A DNA stretch of 64,000 nt from Phaeodactylum tricornutum CCAP 1055/1 (GCF_000150955.2 NC_011696.1:186001-250000); one strand, 5' to 3'. Counted from the first letter of the stretch, positions 11,023 through 20,869 are shown. The notes: generated by a model not told the origin, from the sequence alone. Translations and numbers: made by a program.

Positions 11023-12834
11023 TTACAAAGTCTTTTCTGTAGAGGTCGGCTCGGGGTGCTTTCCATGCGCTAGAAAATGCTCTAGAAGTGAACTCGTTGA
11101 CGAGTTGAATCCTTGAACCGAAGCTCCTGTCTTTCGAGATGCGCTTAGTTGTGAGCGTATGTGCGTAGCTAGAACTTTGCCCAACTCGACACCGAACTGA
11201 TCCCAGCTATTGATACCCCATATGAAGCCTTGGACCGCAGTCCGATGTTCATACATGGCAATCAGCTGCCCAACGGCAAAGGCATCTAATCGTGTCATCA
11301 GAATACTGCTGCTTGGTCGATTACCGTTAAAAACCATATGTTCCCGAAGCGGTTCAGGGATGCCCTCTTGGATGAGATCGACTAAGGTTTTCCCGTAGGC
11401 GAGTGCGTCGGGCTGTGCAAAAAAGTTTGACATAAGCTCGTCGTGATTCGACAGGGCTTCGTTCTCCAAATGAATGTGCTGCTGCGCTTCCATAAATCCA
11501 ATAAAATCGGCTGGGAAAGGGCGCCCTTGATGCATTAGCTGCATTAAGACATTTTGTACATTGGTTCCAGGTTCCCCTAGAGTTATTTCAGCGCTGCGAT
11601 GCAATAGGCTGCTACCATCGAGCGCAACGCGTTTTCCGTTGCTTTCCATATCAACGTGCTGGACAAAATTAGGAAAGCTTCTCATGGCGTGACTGTAAGG
11701 CAAAACAGCGCGACAATGGTATCCCAAAAAGGTGGAGTTCCACACTCCCAAGAGTCCCATAATGACCGGGATATTGTCGCCGAGGGGGGCGTGAAAAAAA
11801 TGCTTGTCCATATCGTGAGCCCCATTCAGAACTTCCGACAAAACCTCAGACGAGAAATGAATCGATAGCGGAAGAAGACCAGCTGCGCTACATACAGAGA
11901 ACCGCGGGTTGACCCAATCCCAGAGCATGTAAATATTTTCTCTGCGAATCCCGAACTTCTGACACAATGTCGGGTTAGATGTGATTCCAATCATGTGTTT
12001 GCCGACGATTTCATTTTCGGTGATGCCACCAACGGCCATGTTTTGTACCAACCAAGTCTTTGCCGTACGAGCATTCAATATGGTTTCGGGTGCTGTGAAA
12101 GTTTTGCTGACTACCACAACAAGCGTCTCGGCAGGGTCGAGATCGCCAACGACAGTACTAAAGTCAACCGGATCCATATTCGACAAAAAAAGTAACCTGC
12201 GTCCTGCCGATCCATGCATCGCGGCCGGGTCAGCCTGAAGCGCATCCGCAACGAATTGAGGCCCGATTTTAAAACCGCCCGTTCCAATTACGATTGTATT
12301 GCGAAAATGCTTGTGTTTGACAGATTTATACGCTCCCGACCGAACCCGTTCGGCAAAATCCCGTACTCGCTCGCGTACCTCGTGCACGTTCCGCAAGGTC
12401 GTCGCGCCATCCGTAGCCTGTGCACCGCCTTCTTTACCAGCCATAGGATCGTGTCTCACAAAGTGAAAGTCCGCGGGCATACGTAAGACGTGGTGTAGAA
12501 CGGGTCGATCTTCCGTCAAATTGATGCGCTGTCCCGTGCGCATGGCTTCGCGGCGTTCCGCAAGACCAACGGCATCGGCCAAATGAAACAGCAAAGCGAT
12601 AGTTTCTCCGGTAACTCTTTGCCGACTGTAGTCGTACACAATTTTTCTATGCCCAGGCGTGGTGTATACAACCGTCAGACCCGCACAGCGCGCGGAATTG
12701 TTGCAAAGATTTCGCAAATGGAGCTTATCGTCAGTGCGGAACAGGTCAGCCTCGGCTTCCAAAGCGTCGAACTGCGGTAGATCTGTGCATTTCAGCGTCC
12801 ATGAAGTCGTTGCGGTAGATGGTGGCATGTACAT
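11023..12834 (-). CDS. Divergent glucose-6-phosphate isomerase paralogue
   Basis: The start is set at the ATG at 12834 (603 residues), where isomerase-like sequence begins; another ATG follows at 12828. The frame also has an ATG at 12987 that would add 51 residues without family resemblance. No intron is needed. Similarity to GPI runs throughout: INLTEDRPVLHHVLR, ASKTFTAPETILNA-like KTFT region, LGEPGTNVQNV with the catalytic Glu, QLMHQGRP with His, and GVELGKVLA with Lys. The phosphate loop departs from consensus: IGTGGFKIGP replaces [10 protein letters not shown], losing the Ser, and SKTFTA replaces SKTFTT. Substrate phosphate contacts may therefore differ. It could be a second isomerase, a sugar-phosphate sensor or an enzyme with shifted specificity. 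Confidence 0.85.
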   Translation of the reverse strand: MYMPPSTATTSWTLKCTDLPQFDALEAEADLFRTDDKLHLRNLCNNSARCAGLTVVYTTPGHRKIVYDYSRQRVTGETIALLFHLADAVGLAERREAMRTGQRINLTEDRPVLHHVLRMPADFHFVRHDPMAGKEGGAQATDGATTLRNVHEVRERVRDFAERVRSGAYKSVKHKHFRNTIVIGTGGFKIGPQFVADALQADPAAMHGSAGRRLLFLSNMDPVDFSTVVGDLDPAETLVVVVSKTFTAPETILNARTAKTWLVQNMAVGGITENEIVGKHMIGITSNPTLCQKFGIRRENIYMLWDWVNPRFSVCSAAGLLPLSIHFSSEVLSEVLNGAHDMDKHFFHAPLGDNIPVIMGLLGVWNSTFLGYHCRAVLPYSHAMRSFPNFVQHVDMESNGKRVALDGSSLLHRSAEITLGEPGTNVQNVLMQLMHQGRPFPADFIGFMEAQQHIHLENEALSNHDELMSNFFAQPDALAYGKTLVDLIQEGIPEPLREHMVFNGNRPSSSILMTRLDAFAVGQLIAMYEHRTAVQGFIWGINSWDQFGVELGKVLATHIRSQLSASRKTGASVQGFNSSTSSLLEHFLAHGKHPEPTSTEKTL

Positions 12835-13162
12835 GACGATGATGATTTGTGTCGGAGCAACTAACAGAGAGTAGAGTTTAGCAAACAAGTATCTTTTTAG
12901 AGCTCCGAGATTCCCGGCCACAGCGAAAAACGCTTGAGTACGTATTCGCTCTGTGATCACGAAGTTACATTGGATGTCATGTAACATATGTTAATCATAT
13001 TTTCAATGTCCTACACGACATATCAGTTCACGAACTTTTTTTCCCAGTCAGGATTCGAATTTGGACAAATCCCGTCGACCTCACAAATCTGGTTCCCTGT
13101 CCCTCATGCTTCATAATCACGACAATATCTTTAAAGAGGGTTTTGGGAGATATCAAAGAGCA

Positions 13163-14389
13163 ATGAAGCGCTCTCATACCGATCTTGTTCGAGAAAATCC
13201 TGTTGGAATGCCAGATACAGCGCCGCTGCGGTACGTGGAGTTTTTCGCCGGCGTCGGAGGCTGGACAATGGCCTTGCAGGAAGCCATCCAAATCGTCTAT
13301 CCGTCAGATCCACCCGAGCTGTTCTGCAGTGCTGCTCTCGATCACTCAGACCTTTGCATTGAAGTTTTTGAGCACAATCATAGTCTAGTCATCCAGAAAG
13401 CGGTACGGATTGAGAAACTCACAATGAACCAAATATTCGAATATCGAGCCGATATTTGGATGATGAGTCCGCCTTGCCAACCACATACACGACAGCATTC
13501 TAATCAAGACCAAGAATTGGAAGATCCTCGCTCCCGTAGCTTTTTGCATCTGTGCGATCTCTTGCTTGAACTCCCGTCTGAAAACTTGCCCAAACTTATT
13601 TTTCTGGAAAATGTTGTTGGTTTTGAAAGTTCGCAGAGCTGTCGAAAATGGAACACAATCTTGCAAAGTCGGCAGTACATCATTAAGCACTTTCATTTGA
13701 ACCCAACACAAGTTGGTGTTCCCAACGATCGTCCCAGGTACTTTTGCTTGGCCGTTCGCTCCACCGAGATTCATGACTCTAACGACAATGATCTACAATT
13801 TCACGTACACGCAAAAACGAAAATGGCTGACAGTGATCTACGTCCAATTACGCCAGATACAAATTTGCCCAATCTGAATATCAAAGGTTTGCGCGACTCT
13901 ACTGTTAAAGTTTCTTCTGTGGCCGAATTTTTGGATAAGGATTTGACCGAGCATCAAAAGACCTCTTTGCGCATACCGCAAAGTATTCTACAGCGCAACG
14001 CTGCTTGGTGCTTTGACATTGTGACACCGGAGAGCCTACGTAGTGCTTGCTTTACAAGCAGCTATGGAAAGTTTGTCAAAGGTACAGGAAGTGTCCTTTA
14101 TACGGGACCTTATCGGGACAGAATTCGTTTGACCAACCCCGAGGACCGGAAGTTTGACGATGCCTGGGACCAGGGACTCGACTTGCCCAAGCATCTACGA
14201 TACTTTTCTGGATCTGAACTGGCACGAATCTTCGGTTTTCCTTCCACCTTTTCATTTCCGGAAACGATAACAAGGAAGCAACAATGGAAGCTCATTGGAA
14301 ATTCTTTAAATGTTCGAGTGGCGGCAAAACTTGTTGAACTCGGCTTGCGCATTACAAAGAGAAATAAAATCGGTGCAATTTACGGTTGA
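13163..14389 (+). CDS. DNMT2: DNMT2/TRDMT1-type cytosine-5 methyltransferase
   Basis: The start is uncertain: ATGs at 13106, 13163 and 13208 are in frame. 13163 has the better context, giving 408 residues. Motif I is VEFFAGVGGW, the catalytic motif IV is MSPPCQPHTRQ, motif VI is FLENVVGFE and motif VIII is QVGVPNDRPRYF. The DNMT2 hallmark CFTSSYGKFVKGTGS sits near residue 298, and motif X is GNSLNVRVAAKLVE. This family methylates C38 of tRNA-Asp and other tRNAs in cytosol and nucleus, with little DNA activity. No regulatory N-terminal domains of DNA methyltransferases are present and the length is normal for DNMT2. It is divergent from the second isomerase gene. Confidence 0.92.
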   Translation: MKRSHTDLVRENPVGMPDTAPLRYVEFFAGVGGWTMALQEAIQIVYPSDPPELFCSAALDHSDLCIEVFEHNHSLVIQKAVRIEKLTMNQIFEYRADIWMMSPPCQPHTRQHSNQDQELEDPRSRSFLHLCDLLLELPSENLPKLIFLENVVGFESSQSCRKWNTILQSRQYIIKHFHLNPTQVGVPNDRPRYFCLAVRSTEIHDSNDNDLQFHVHAKTKMADSDLRPITPDTNLPNLNIKGLRDSTVKVSSVAEFLDKDLTEHQKTSLRIPQSILQRNAAWCFDIVTPESLRSACFTSSYGKFVKGTGSVLYTGPYRDRIRLTNPEDRKFDDAWDQGLDLPKHLRYFSGSELARIFGFPSTFSFPETITRKQQWKLIGNSLNVRVAAKLVELGLRITKRNKIGAIYG

Positions 14390-14717
14390 CAACTTCCGCA
14401 AACTGTCAGATTACCTCAATTATTCATTGTTCACATACAGATCTCCGTATTGACCTTGTTTCCTTTGAAGGTCTCACTTTGAAAAAAAGCGATGGTAGTA
14501 TACAACGCACCCCGGCATCAGGAACGCAATTCTCTTGACATCCTGGCTGAAAGCCCGCTTTCTCTAAATGCAAATACAGGTTTTTGATGCGATCTTGATG
14601 TGGAGAGCTCGCTCATCAATGTGTGCATGACGGCCACATCTAGGGACGGGCGAATTACACCACCTCTGGTTGTTTGAGACGGAAAATGACGGGTATGTTA
14701 CCGACTATTCCTGCGTA
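14390..14717. other. Convergent intergenic spacer
   Basis: A 328 bp stretch between the 3' ends of DNMT2 and the orphan on the minus strand. I see no coding signal or repeat. Confidence 0.5.
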
Positions 14718-15470
14718 CTATGGCTGTCGTGAGCGATCCAGCAAGTCGCTCATGAGCAGCAAAGTCCCGCTGAAATGTGCGCTCGCCAGTAGCGCCACCC
14801 CATATTTTTCGTGGTGAATTTTTAGGGAGCGGAAATAGTAATCATCTTGAGTGTTCCTCACAAGGGGCAGATGTTTGCCACTAATGGTGTGATTCGTTGA
14901 CGCCGCTCTTGCGACCAGTTTGGTGATCGCCTGGTTTGGAACAGGTAATTTGCCTTGACACAAAGCTCTTTCCGCAGGACACAAAGTGTTTATATTGACG
15001 CACAAACTGTGACTTTCGCTTTGTTCGCTTTCAGGTGACGAGAGTATTACGAATTTTGGTAAGCCTGATAATATACATTCATCATCATCTTCTTCACAGT
15101 GGGTGCAACTCTCGGTTAGCTGGGTGGCACTACTAGAGCTTTCTAGATCGATGAAGCCTTTCATGTTTTCATTCATGACGGGGGAATGTTCGATTTGACT
15201 ATGCTCCCATGAGTCTTCGAACTCGGCAAGTTCTTCGCGGATGCTTTGCGAAAACCAGTGGAGGTGTCGCAATTCGGAATCAATGCTGATGTTGTCGTCT
15301 CGGTCGAGTACACTTGCAGTCTCGGAACGTCGGAAACTGGATAAGTTCTCTTCCAATTGCTCCACAGCGTCATGCAACGCCTTTCGCAAAGTAATTTTCA
15401 CCCTTTCATCGTCGGAGCTCGCTTGCTGCAAGGGTATCGTTTCGCGTGCTTCCTGGGTTACAAGTTCCAT
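14718..15470 (-). CDS. Orphan protein, acidic, unknown function
   Basis: A 250-residue frame from the first ATG at 15470; upstream codons before the next stop contain no ATG. The protein is acidic and Ser-rich. Residues about 20-95 are predicted helical and charged (KALHDAVEQLEENLSSFRR, then REELAEFEDSWEHS), possibly coiled coil. The middle is Glu/Asp/Ser-rich with a CTHCEEDDDECIL cluster. The last 80 residues look more globular (FRSLKIHHEKYGVALLASAHFSG). No signal peptide, membrane span or known motif was recognised. The long open frame and reasonable codon mix support it as real. Confidence 0.55.
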   Translation of the reverse strand: MELVTQEARETIPLQQASSDDERVKITLRKALHDAVEQLEENLSSFRRSETASVLDRDDNISIDSELRHLHWFSQSIREELAEFEDSWEHSQIEHSPVMNENMKGFIDLESSSSATQLTESCTHCEEDDDECILSGLPKFVILSSPESEQSESHSLCVNINTLCPAERALCQGKLPVPNQAITKLVARAASTNHTISGKHLPLVRNTQDDYYFRSLKIHHEKYGVALLASAHFSGTLLLMSDLLDRSRQP

Positions 15471-17147
15471 GATCAGTCCATGCGACACTTGGTCCTCGCT
15501 GCAGCTATTGTTTCTTTGCAATGCAATTGCTTAACATATGAAAAAGAACGAGAGTACAAGCGTGACCTCGTATCTAATATTCGCAAGTCAATATGTACCG
15601 TACATCACTTTTCATGAAACGTCAAGGAGGAGCTTCACCGTTCAAAGTCAGTTGACGTCGTCATTCCGTTGCGGTGTACAAAATCTGTCCAACCACAGCA
15701 AACTGCAAACTGACAGTGAGTGAGTGATGAGCTGTTTTGTGGGAGTGTCAGTTAATCGCTGAAATTTCTTTATGTGAAAGCAATAAATAAAACAAGGTAA
15801 CCAAGAAAAGTGATACATTTTGGCTTCCACCGATCTCCCTTCAAAATTGAATTTTTAACTGTAAATCACGATCGTATTTATGCTCACAGTCAAATGGAAA
15901 AGCGTTACATAGTAAATTTCAAGTGAGTCTGAAGCGACGATGACTGTAAATACGAAACACGCACATAGCAATAACGAAGACAGAGTCGAGCGTCCGACAC
16001 TTTTTTGCAGAATTTACTTTGGATCTGTTTTGCAGACTTATGGTAGATGAATGAGGGTTGATCGCTTTCTTAAATTATATAATTTCGACGGCGAGTCGAA
16101 CTTGATGAAGCCTATTGGAATTTTTATCTAACATAAACCAGTACGACTATCCGAACTGCAGCATCCATCGTGTCTTTCTGTGAACGAAGGAAGTCTCCAG
16201 ACGAGTTTGCATCGTCGGTCGGTGGTCTTCGGTACAAGTGCTGAGAACATCAAAAGCATCCGTTGCTCGTCTGGCCAGAACGTTGGTGTCCCTTTGAGTA
16301 GGCCAGACACTACGGTGGCATTCCGAACATGTCACATCAAGCGGTCCTTTCCCTTTGACATTTTTCCGGCCTAGATCAAACGTTTTGCTGTTTGCTAGAA
16401 ATGTGGGTGCCACCTGATGCGTGAACGGTCAATTGGTATACAAATTCTGCTTGTCACCTCCAGGTCTTACTATTTGGAGGGAAATGTGGGTATCATACAC
16501 AAGATACAACATGGGATCCTTAGGCACTGGGACGCGCGAACAACAACAAAGCCGAATTGCTTATCGTCTCTCAGTGCGACGTGACGAGCAACTGTGCGTC
16601 TACGCAGTATACCAAAGAGAGTAGGGTTGGAGTAGTTTGATTTGACCGAAAGCTGCCGGCAAGGCCCCGCTCCATCTTGTGCCAGATGGTGACGTCGTAT
16701 CAACCGTACCGTAAATTGTCAGCGACAAACGTGAGGGCATGTCACTCAAGTAAGTTGTCTTAGGAGTTGCGTGTATATGCGAGACGATTGTAAGCGGTAG
16801 GGGGATCAGGATTATTCTACGCCAGACCCAAACACGTTTGATGTGACCAAAAGCTTGTCCCTTTACGACAATCAACTGTAAAGTAAGGCGTGAGTAGGAG
16901 CAACGCGTCACCTACTGCTGTCTTTTCTTGTCACCTTGTTAATGTCCTGTACGTTTGCACTGTTCGTGGATACGCTGGCCCAAACAGCAGAAATGTCATT
17001 CGAACGCCGTTTTCACCAGGTCACTTTTGCAAAAGCTCCAGCAGTGACATATCCGAGGGATAGGCTCACGTTGCGTGCGGTGTCATCACGTCAGCTTCCC
17101 TTTGTACAAACCACACATATCCCCAGCGCACTGTATTGGGTCTAATG
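15471..17147. other. Long gene-poor intergenic region
   Basis: I see no convincing gene in this 1.7 kb. Small frames (for example minus strand near 16147-16413) lack ATG starts or conserved motifs. The left part has several copies of the TGACTGTAA/TTAACTGTAA word or its complement, at about 15856, 15883 and 15941. It may contain a non-coding transcript or the upstream region of the orphan gene. Confidence 0.4.
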
Positions 17148-18800
17148 TTAGTCCCACACGGTGTGTTCCTTCGTTTCCCCGCGTGCGGAGGCTTCGGCGG
17201 CCGCCCGTTCTTCTTGGAGGGCTTCGTGTCGAGACCGTCGAGCCCGACTCACCCGATACTGTGCGGTCATTTCTTGGAGAGCCAAATCGGCGGCGCGTTC
17301 CGATTCCGTTTCTACAAAGGCAAAGGTAGCGTTGGTGGGGACAATAACGGAAACGCCGTGTACACCTCCGTATTGTCGAAAGGCGCGTTCAAGTTCGGCG
17401 CGGCGCAAATCCACTTCGGCTTCGGAAAATATTTTGGCGAGACGAGAGACAAAGAGTTTACGGGGATGGAGGGCATTGTAGGTGTGGACTCCGGCCACAT
17501 TGGCCAGATCGCCTTTGGCCAAGATTGGTTGATTGCCCCACCAAACCTTGTGGACGAGCCAATTTTCTGGACTGCCGTAGTCGTCCGTCGATGGGAATTG
17601 GAGAACGAGGTGATCGGTGTCGGTGGCAATTTCTTTGCGGTGTTCCAAGCGTGCGCAGTGCTGTCCTTCGAGGAATATGTCGAAGCCTTCGCCGTTGACT
17701 TGGATGAGCAGAGTGCAAGCGGTTTGTCCAAAAACGAGAGGAACTTGACTGAGCGGAATGGCAATGGCTTGTCCCCATATTCCTTCTTGTTTGTCGTTGA
17801 CAATAAGTTGGCCCCCGCGTTCGTGTTGTCGGGGATTGAAATGAAAGAGTACCGAGTGGAATTCTTCGTGATCGGGTGCGGCAATATTGATACTGAATCG
17901 TTTGGAATCCGAGGGTGCCGTGAACTTGACGGCGACGGTATTGTTGCCCGATCCGTTTTGTGCTTGGAGTATATCAAAGTTGTCCAAGTGCACGGCAAAG
18001 GCCCCTTCGTTGGGTTGCGTACATCCGGCGGGCGGTGTCCACGCGGCGGGTTCCGTCGTCGAAATGGTGGTCGGCCAGAGCGTTCGTCCCGGCACCAAGG
18101 CGAGTGTTTTCGAAAAGTCGTGGGGCGGAGTCTGCGCCACGGTAATATTGGCAATAAGAGACGACGTGGGTTCCGACGGGTCGGACTCGATTCGTTTCTT
18201 TTTCTTGAGGACGGGTTGCGACCCAACGTCGACCGCGTCGTCCACGTTGGCTGTTTGCCACGTCGTGGGGGGGGGCTCGTCCACGCGAGTCCTCTCCTGT
18301 GCCAATTGGTGAGCTTGGGCGACTTGATCCCGCAACTCTTCGAGTTTGGCTTCGCGTCGCGCGTGACGCGCTTCGGCGTCGTCCGATGCCGCGTCGTCGT
18401 CTTCGTCGTTCTCGTCCGCGCTGTGGGGATCGTCCGAATCCTCCGTCGTCGTCGTGGTGGTGGTGATACGCGTCCGTTCTCTCCGTTTCCGTGGATTCCG
18501 CGAGACGGACGCGGCTTGAAAGGCGGCATCCCGAGAGGCCAGTTTGGCACGGGCGGCGTCGTCCTGGAGACGTGCGGCCTGACGCTCGTAGGCCCGGATG
18601 GTGTCGTAGAACCGCAACACGAGTTCCTCTTCCGCCGTGGGCGTCACGTCGTCCGGGACCCCGCACACCCCGTACATTTGTTGGTAAGCCGCGCTGGGAG
18701 TCTTCCATTGACTGGATACGGCATCTTGTGGATTAGGATTAGTACTGCTACCATTAGCACTACTGCCAATCGGAGCCGTGTCCGAGTTGGTAGACGCCAT
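17148..18800 (-). CDS. Galectin-domain and RRM fusion protein
   Basis: An intronless 550-residue protein starting at ATG 18800. Residues about 45-190 are charged, with helical runs, an acidic stretch and nuclear-type basic clusters (RNPRKRRERTR, VLKKKKRIES). Residues about 265-425 resemble a galectin carbohydrate-recognition domain: SVLFHFNPR near 318 keeps His, Asn and Arg of the sugar site, followed by QLIVND with Asn and EGIWGQAI with the stacking Trp. The Glu and Arg after that Trp in typical galectins are not conserved. Residues about 445-520 look like an RRM fold (RKLFVSRLAKIF as RNP2-like, NATFAFVETE as RNP1-like). A basic helix ends the protein. A nuclear RNA-related role is inferred; galactoside binding is doubtful. 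It is divergent from SYF2. Confidence 0.7.
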   Translation of the reverse strand: MASTNSDTAPIGSSANGSSTNPNPQDAVSSQWKTPSAAYQQMYGVCGVPDDVTPTAEEELVLRFYDTIRAYERQAARLQDDAARAKLASRDAAFQAASVSRNPRKRRERTRITTTTTTTEDSDDPHSADENDEDDDAASDDAEARHARREAKLEELRDQVAQAHQLAQERTRVDEPPPTTWQTANVDDAVDVGSQPVLKKKKRIESDPSEPTSSLIANITVAQTPPHDFSKTLALVPGRTLWPTTISTTEPAAWTPPAGCTQPNEGAFAVHLDNFDILQAQNGSGNNTVAVKFTAPSDSKRFSINIAAPDHEEFHSVLFHFNPRQHERGGQLIVNDKQEGIWGQAIAIPLSQVPLVFGQTACTLLIQVNGEGFDIFLEGQHCARLEHRKEIATDTDHLVLQFPSTDDYGSPENWLVHKVWWGNQPILAKGDLANVAGVHTYNALHPRKLFVSRLAKIFSEAEVDLRRAELERAFRQYGGVHGVSVIVPTNATFAFVETESERAADLALQEMTAQYRVSRARRSRHEALQEERAAAEASARGETKEHTVWD

Positions 18801-19146
18801 CGTCGTGTAGATTTATGATACGGTGTATGGAATGTATGTGTGTGTGTGTACAGTTGCGTGGCGATTCCAGAACGCTTGGGGGACATCTATATTTCATAAA
18901 AAGACTAGTACATTTGCACTTTCTATCGGTTACTTTTTGCATGTGTGTGTGTGTGTTTGTGTCAGTGCGGAGGTTGTTCCCCACACTGGCCCATCGAACG
19001 CGTTGACCTGCACGATCCGTCCGAATCCCAAAACGCAATTGACTGTGAGTGCCCCGAGGGAGAAACGGACTAAAAATAGATAGATAGTTCCTTCGTGCCG
19101 TACCTCCCGTACCTTGATTCATTCATCCATTCATACATCCATCCGT
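18801..19146. promoter_or_regulatory. Shared divergent promoter region with two (TG)n tracts
   Basis: This 346 bp stretch separates the galectin-RRM gene from SYF2. It carries two TG dinucleotide tracts (about 18837-18849 and 18942-18956) and a CATT/CATC-rich leader just before the SYF2 ATG. Bidirectional control is inferred from position only. Confidence 0.45.
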
Positions 19147-19854
19147 ATGCAGCCTGACTGTGAGCCGGACACCGCTACGGAGGCACACAATGTCGTGCCT
19201 GCCGGGGAGTCCCCTCCACTCGCGCCACCGGAAGCAAACACTCCCACGGCTTCCGCGACCCGCCGGAACCAACGTCTCCGTCAACTGAAACAACGAATGA
19301 ACCAGGCACGGCAACTCAATCAACAGGCTGTCCAATCGGAAGGACAGCATCTGGGATCGAACGGAGTTGCCGAGTCGCAACGCGTCACGGCGGTTCCGGA
19401 ACAAGCGGTGGACGCGGTACGCCGGGCGGAAGCCCAGGCCGCCACGGCGGAACGCCAACGCTTTCACGTCAACGATTACCACAATCCGCAAGGGCAACAT
19501 CGCAATTACGAACGCAGTTTGCGGAGTTTGCCGTCCGCTCACCGAGGGAATGTGGGTGTGGACGTGCCGTTGTCGACGACGACGACGACCTACGATCCAC
19601 TCGAGACCGCCGTGGACCATCCGGAACGGGAACGACTCGGTGCACAGCGACTCGCGAACGAACTGCAACGGCGGATCGAAAAACGACAAAAACGGGACCG
19701 GAAACGCAAGGAAAAGGAAGACAACGCACCGGACGATGAAGACGTCGGCTACATTAACAAACGCAACAAGCATTTCAACGAAAAAATCAAACGCAACTAC
19801 GAACAACACACGGCTGAAATACGACAAAACTTGGAGCGTGGGACCGCACTGTAG
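19147..19854 (+). CDS. SYF2: Pre-mRNA-splicing factor SYF2
   Basis: A 235-residue protein from the first ATG at 19147 (the frame opens earlier only through a TTG). The C-terminus is diagnostic for SYF2: DVGYINKRNKHFNEKIKR, a Tyr-rich helix, then TAEIRQNLERGTAL at the very end. The middle (about 105-140) has ERQRFHVNDYHNPQGQHRNYERSL, matching the family's helical core that contacts the NineTeen complex. SYF2 is a component of the catalytically activated spliceosome. The N-terminal 90 residues are Gln/Arg-rich and coiled. No intron. Neighbours: divergent from a galectin-RRM gene, convergent with a plastid protein gene. Confidence 0.93.
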   Translation: MQPDCEPDTATEAHNVVPAGESPPLAPPEANTPTASATRRNQRLRQLKQRMNQARQLNQQAVQSEGQHLGSNGVAESQRVTAVPEQAVDAVRRAEAQAATAERQRFHVNDYHNPQGQHRNYERSLRSLPSAHRGNVGVDVPLSTTTTTYDPLETAVDHPERERLGAQRLANELQRRIEKRQKRDRKRKEKEDNAPDDEDVGYINKRNKHFNEKIKRNYEQHTAEIRQNLERGTAL

Positions 19855-20008
19855 GCAGACCAGACGTAGCCGTAGGATAGATAGCATCTCTCTAGTAAGT
19901 GCTAGACAACTTTATATACTTGTGTAGTAATGTTGCTTTTCCCACAGACCCATCCGTACCTGGGACGTTTTCTAACCCTTTCTAAAGAAGATATCTACCT
20001 CGCTCTAG

Positions 20009-20869
20009 CTAGTCAAGCCTCACCCCACGCGTCGTGTTGGGGACGGTATCGGCGGGAGTCACAAGCTGGAGGAGAGCCCGTCCGGCGGGAATCTCCCATT
20101 CCTCGTCGTACCGGTACACGTGCAGAGCCGCGTCGTCCCGATTGTCTCGACACGGTCGGTACCAAAACTGGGTCCGCCCGATAACGTCGATTTTGGGTCG
20201 CCAAGGTAGTTGATTGAGTACGCCAACCATGTTCCAGCGCGTTTCGATGTACCCCTGACCATCGCTGTCGTTGACGTCCACAGCGTCCCGTTGCTCAATT
20301 TCCAAAAGCTCGGAGCGACAGTGACCGTCCGGTGGCACAACGAGTGCGTCCACGATGGGTCGAAGGTTGCGAATATTCCGTACAAACGTCGCGGTGCCTT
20401 CGAAGGAAAGGGTCGGATCGGTAAAGCGGCAGTGCGGATCGAAACAGGCCAAATCGATATCCCCGGTCCACAAGTAATTCTTGTCCACGTAATCCGCACG
20501 AATGCGTTCCAACAGATCCGACGGTCGAGTCGGTGGTGGTCGTGACTGTGTGGGATCTGGGAGAACCGTGGACCGTAACGCGTTCGTCCCACCAACCCAA
20601 TTGACCAAATCGGTCAACACCGTCACGAGGCCTTTGGAGGTGACACTCGAATCGGTGTACCCTGACGTCTTCCGGATGATCGAGTCCTCGGTCGTGTCAT
20701 CCTTCCGTGCAGATACGGATGTTAAGATCGATGGGGTGAGACCCGTCGGTCGATGGGTGATGCGGCTTGCGGGACGGCGGCGTCCGTCGAATACGAACGC
20801 TACCGTGGGAGTCGCGGTTGCGGTTGCAGTTCCCACACAACATCCCAACAGCAGTTTCCTTCGACGCAT
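20009..20869 (-). CDS. Plastid-targeted DUF2358-like protein
   Basis: A 286-residue protein from ATG 20869. It starts with a basic signal peptide (MRRRKLLLGCCVGTATATA) and a TPTVA/FVF junction with Phe at +1, then a Ser/Arg/Thr-rich transit stretch: a bipartite plastid leader. Residues about 110-240 match the DUF2358 type, a cystatin/SnoaL-like fold seen in cyanobacteria and plastids: LLERIRADYVDKNYLWTGDI, then CRFTDPTLSFEGTATFVRN, NLRPIVDAL, ETRWNMVGVL and FWYRPCRDNRDD. The biochemical role of the family is not established. The stop is convergent with SYF2, 154 bp away. Confidence 0.8.
   Translation of the reverse strand: MRRRKLLLGCCVGTATATATPTVAFVFDGRRRPASRITHRPTGLTPSILTSVSARKDDTTEDSIIRKTSGYTDSSVTSKGLVTVLTDLVNWVGGTNALRSTVLPDPTQSRPPPTRPSDLLERIRADYVDKNYLWTGDIDLACFDPHCRFTDPTLSFEGTATFVRNIRNLRPIVDALVVPPDGHCRSELLEIEQRDAVDVNDSDGQGYIETRWNMVGVLNQLPWRPKIDVIGRTQFWYRPCRDNRDDAALHVYRYDEEWEIPAGRALLQLVTPADTVPNTTRGVRLD

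Noticed and set aside
12961-12987. ATG at 12987 as the start of the second isomerase
   Set aside because: The added 51 residues lack any GPI resemblance or a clear targeting signal. The family-like sequence starts at 12834.
17312-18550. Long minus-strand frame overlapping the galectin-RRM gene
   Set aside because: It is a shifted reading of the same high-GC coding sequence, rich in Pro/Arg, with no domain. The 550-residue frame explains the conserved motifs.
17136-18818. Plus-strand 560-codon frame opposite the galectin-RRM gene
   Set aside because: It is an antisense shadow of GC-rich coding sequence, Gly/Arg-rich, without a plausible start or domain.
19123-19887. Minus-strand frame opposite SYF2
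   Set aside because: SYF2 has a diagnostic C-terminus on the plus strand; this frame is Arg/Val-rich shadow.
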